Shown here piece by piece: positions 55,066-56,361 of a stretch of 56,361 bases of DNA. Source of the stretch: an uncultured Ruminococcus sp. Lineage in GTDB: Bacteria; Bacillota; Clostridia; Oscillospirales; Acutalibacteraceae. A program made the position numbers and the translations under genes. The notes under the pieces are model-generated. The model saw nothing but the letters and a program-made list of their open reading frames with translations, did no database searches and was not told the DNA's origin. The DNA lies in NCBI GenBank assembly GCA_902765625.1, contig CACXAO010000005.1, positions 1-56,361 on the forward strand. Direction: 5' to 3'. Position 1 is the first letter of the stretch, and each line of letters begins with the position of its first letter.

Positions 55066-56085
55066 ATGCTCTTTTCAGTTATCGTACCAATATATAATGT
55101 GATAAATTTCATTCATCCGTGTATAGACAGTATTTTGTCTCAGAATAGTGAGGATTTTGAAGTGCTTCTGGTAGACGACGGATCTACAGACGGAAGCGCT
55201 GCCGTTTGTGATGAATATGCGCAAAAGGATGACAGAATAAGGGTCATCCATAAACAAAACGGCGGATTAGTGAGCGCACGAAACACCGGGATTGCAAATG
55301 CAAAAGGAGATTATATTCTGTATGTGGACGGAGATGACTGGGTTTCCGAAAAGTGGTTAGAGGTGATTTATCATCAAATTGTCTCTTCTCCCGAAAAGCC
55401 GGACATTGTTGTATTTGGCTCGGTAATGATTTATGATGACCGGCAAAATATTAATAAGATTAACACGGAAGCTGGTTTTTACAATCGAATAAGGTTGGAA
55501 AAAGAAATTTTTCCACGGTTGATTAGCGACCCGAAGTTAGAGTATGGAGCGGCTGTCTTTTTGTCGGCTTCATGGAATAAAGCTTATAAAAGAGAGCTGC
55601 TCAGAGATCACCGATGCTTCGATGAGAATATCCGATTAGGAGAAGACACTGCTTATGTATTTGAGTGTGTACTGAATGCAAATAGTGTGGCTGTGAGCAA
55701 AGAGATACTATATTATTATAACAAAATGAATTCGGGAAGTATCCTTACGAAGTATGATCCGAATCGTATAAAAAAGCGATTGTATTTATTTCAATATGTT
55801 CAGAAGCGCTTGGCTGGATACGGTCCGGTAATTGATCGACAGATGGATAACTTTTATGCCAGCAGGATTGTATATGATGCATTTTGCTTAATTAATCAAT
55901 CTACCAGCATTTTTGACACGGGCAAGTTTTTGGCAAGAGAATTGAGAAAAACTCAGATTCTGAAATTTGTGCATCTCGGCGGAATACCGTTTAGTGCAAA
56001 AGTATTCATTCTTTTGCTAAAGCTCGGTCTATGCAGAACTGCATTATTGTGCATGAAAATCTTGATGCGGATAACGGGCAGATAA
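55066..56085 (+). CDS. Glycosyltransferase, GT2 family
   Basis: 339 residues. N-terminal GT-A domain with FSVIVPIYNVINFIHPCIDSI, the VDDGSTDGSA loop, QNGGLVSARNTGIANAKG and the metal motif YVDGDDWVS. The C-terminal part resembles EpsJ/EpsH-like enzymes of exopolysaccharide loci. AAAGGAG lies 10 nt before ATG 55066. Its codons look more A/T-rich than those of the core pel genes (judged by eye), which may mark a later addition. Last gene of the operon. Confidence 0.88.
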   Translation: MLFSVIVPIYNVINFIHPCIDSILSQNSEDFEVLLVDDGSTDGSAAVCDEYAQKDDRIRVIHKQNGGLVSARNTGIANAKGDYILYVDGDDWVSEKWLEVIYHQIVSSPEKPDIVVFGSVMIYDDRQNINKINTEAGFYNRIRLEKEIFPRLISDPKLEYGAAVFLSASWNKAYKRELLRDHRCFDENIRLGEDTAYVFECVLNANSVAVSKEILYYYNKMNSGSILTKYDPNRIKKRLYLFQYVQKRLAGYGPVIDRQMDNFYASRIVYDAFCLINQSTSIFDTGKFLARELRKTQILKFVHLGGIPFSAKVFILLLKLGLCRTALLCMKILMRITGR

Positions 56086-56147
56086 ACCTATCTTAAATAA
56101 TCCTGTCGTCTGTCCAATACATTGAACTCCGAATTATTTAAAGACTA

Positions 56148-56181
56148 GGGGCTGGCTCAAAAGTGAAAAAGAGCCAGCCTC
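56148..56181 (+). terminator. Hairpin after the exopolysaccharide operon
   Basis: Stem GGCTGGCTC/GAGCCAGCC (9 bp, extended by two pairs) with a 12-nt loop. No U-tract follows, so termination may be weak; a second hairpin lies 50 nt further on. Confidence 0.55.
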
Positions 56182-56231
56182 ATAATTACGACAGGAAAGA
56201 ATCTTTTTTTGAAAATCTGAGCAATGCAAAG

Positions 56232-56260
56232 CAGAGGGTATCGCTACTCTCTGTTTTTTT
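56232..56260 (+). terminator. Rho-independent terminator
   Basis: Stem CAGAGGGTA/TACTCTCTG (9 bp, one wobble) with a TCGC loop, followed by seven T. Probable end of the operon transcript. Confidence 0.78.
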
Positions 56261-56338
56261 ATGTAACCGCTCAACAATCACCCCTCTATCAAAACTGAAA
56301 AATTCATGAGATAATAGATGTGAAAAACAGTCTCAAAA

Positions 56339-56361
56339 AGTGCAATGGACAAAATTGCACT
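56339..56361. repeat. Inverted repeat at the right edge
   Basis: AGTGCAAT and ATTGCACT, 8-bp perfect arms around 7 nt, at the last bases of the window. It could be part of a mobile-element end or a regulatory hairpin; the cut prevents a decision. Confidence 0.4.

Noticed and set aside
1..56361. CRISPR array or rRNA operon
   Set aside because: No regularly spaced short repeats and no rRNA-like sequence were seen on reading; the fibronectin arrays are coding repeats of about 264 bp.

Overview
The window looks like a chromosomal segment of a gut-type Clostridia genome, most likely Ruminococcus or a close relative in the Oscillospiraceae. The reasons are consensus -35/-10 promoters with 17-nt spacers, GGAGG ribosome binding sites, a V/A-type ATPase operon, ThrH, a PFL/UPF0210 protein next to an ACT protein, and secreted fibronectin-repeat proteins. 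This is inference from gene content; no database search was run.

Layout. 1-6.5 kb is housekeeping: the 5' end of infC with an apparent AUC start and a structured leader, an ATPase-CYTH protein, ilvE, the rpsO-pnp pair, an XRE regulator, tRNA-Thr(CGT) with a repeat cassette behind it, and acyP. 6.6-11.7 kb is a signalling operon: amino-acid permease/hybrid histidine kinase, REC-GGDEF-EAL, HPt. 11.8-21.5 kb is mixed: lipoproteins, an SGNH-like protein, thrH, prfB, a RING-like zinc/membrane protein, galU, a PHP phosphatase, ACT and PFL proteins. 21.5-30.1 kb is a nine-gene V/A-type ATPase operon. 30.1-38.3 kb, on the minus strand, encodes two large secreted proteins with fibronectin-like repeats (one transglutaminase-like, one NlpC/P60-like), then a YhgE/Pip-type membrane protein with an acidic partner gene behind an apparent attenuator leader.

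38.8-56.1 kb is the most interesting part: a long plus-strand exopolysaccharide operon built on a Pel core (PelD, PelE, PelF, PelG). PelD carries an N-terminal SDR domain whose catalytic motif looks degenerate, and a C-terminal GGDEF-like domain that keeps the RxxD c-di-GMP I-site at the canonical spacing while the GGDEF signature is lost. Between pelE and pelF lie a GT-C-like polytopic protein, a DUF4874/DUF4832-like protein with no signal peptide, and an anchored extracytoplasmic protein. Behind pelG follow a DUF2304-like protein, a GT4, two GT2 enzymes and a Wzx-like flippase. I read it as a c-di-GMP-gated Gram-positive Pel variant with extra glycosyltransfer modules. The EAL protein in the signalling operon is a candidate opposing enzyme, and galU could supply UDP-glucose.

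A second theme is damage. Five lesions lie in the first 11 kb: a 40-nt out-of-frame deletion in ilvE, a roughly 150-nt out-of-frame deletion in pnp, single-base frameshifts in the kinase (G run) and the EAL gene (A run), and a TGA inside the EAL domain. I saw none in the remaining 45 kb. They may be real decay or assembly and sequencing errors; read mapping would decide.
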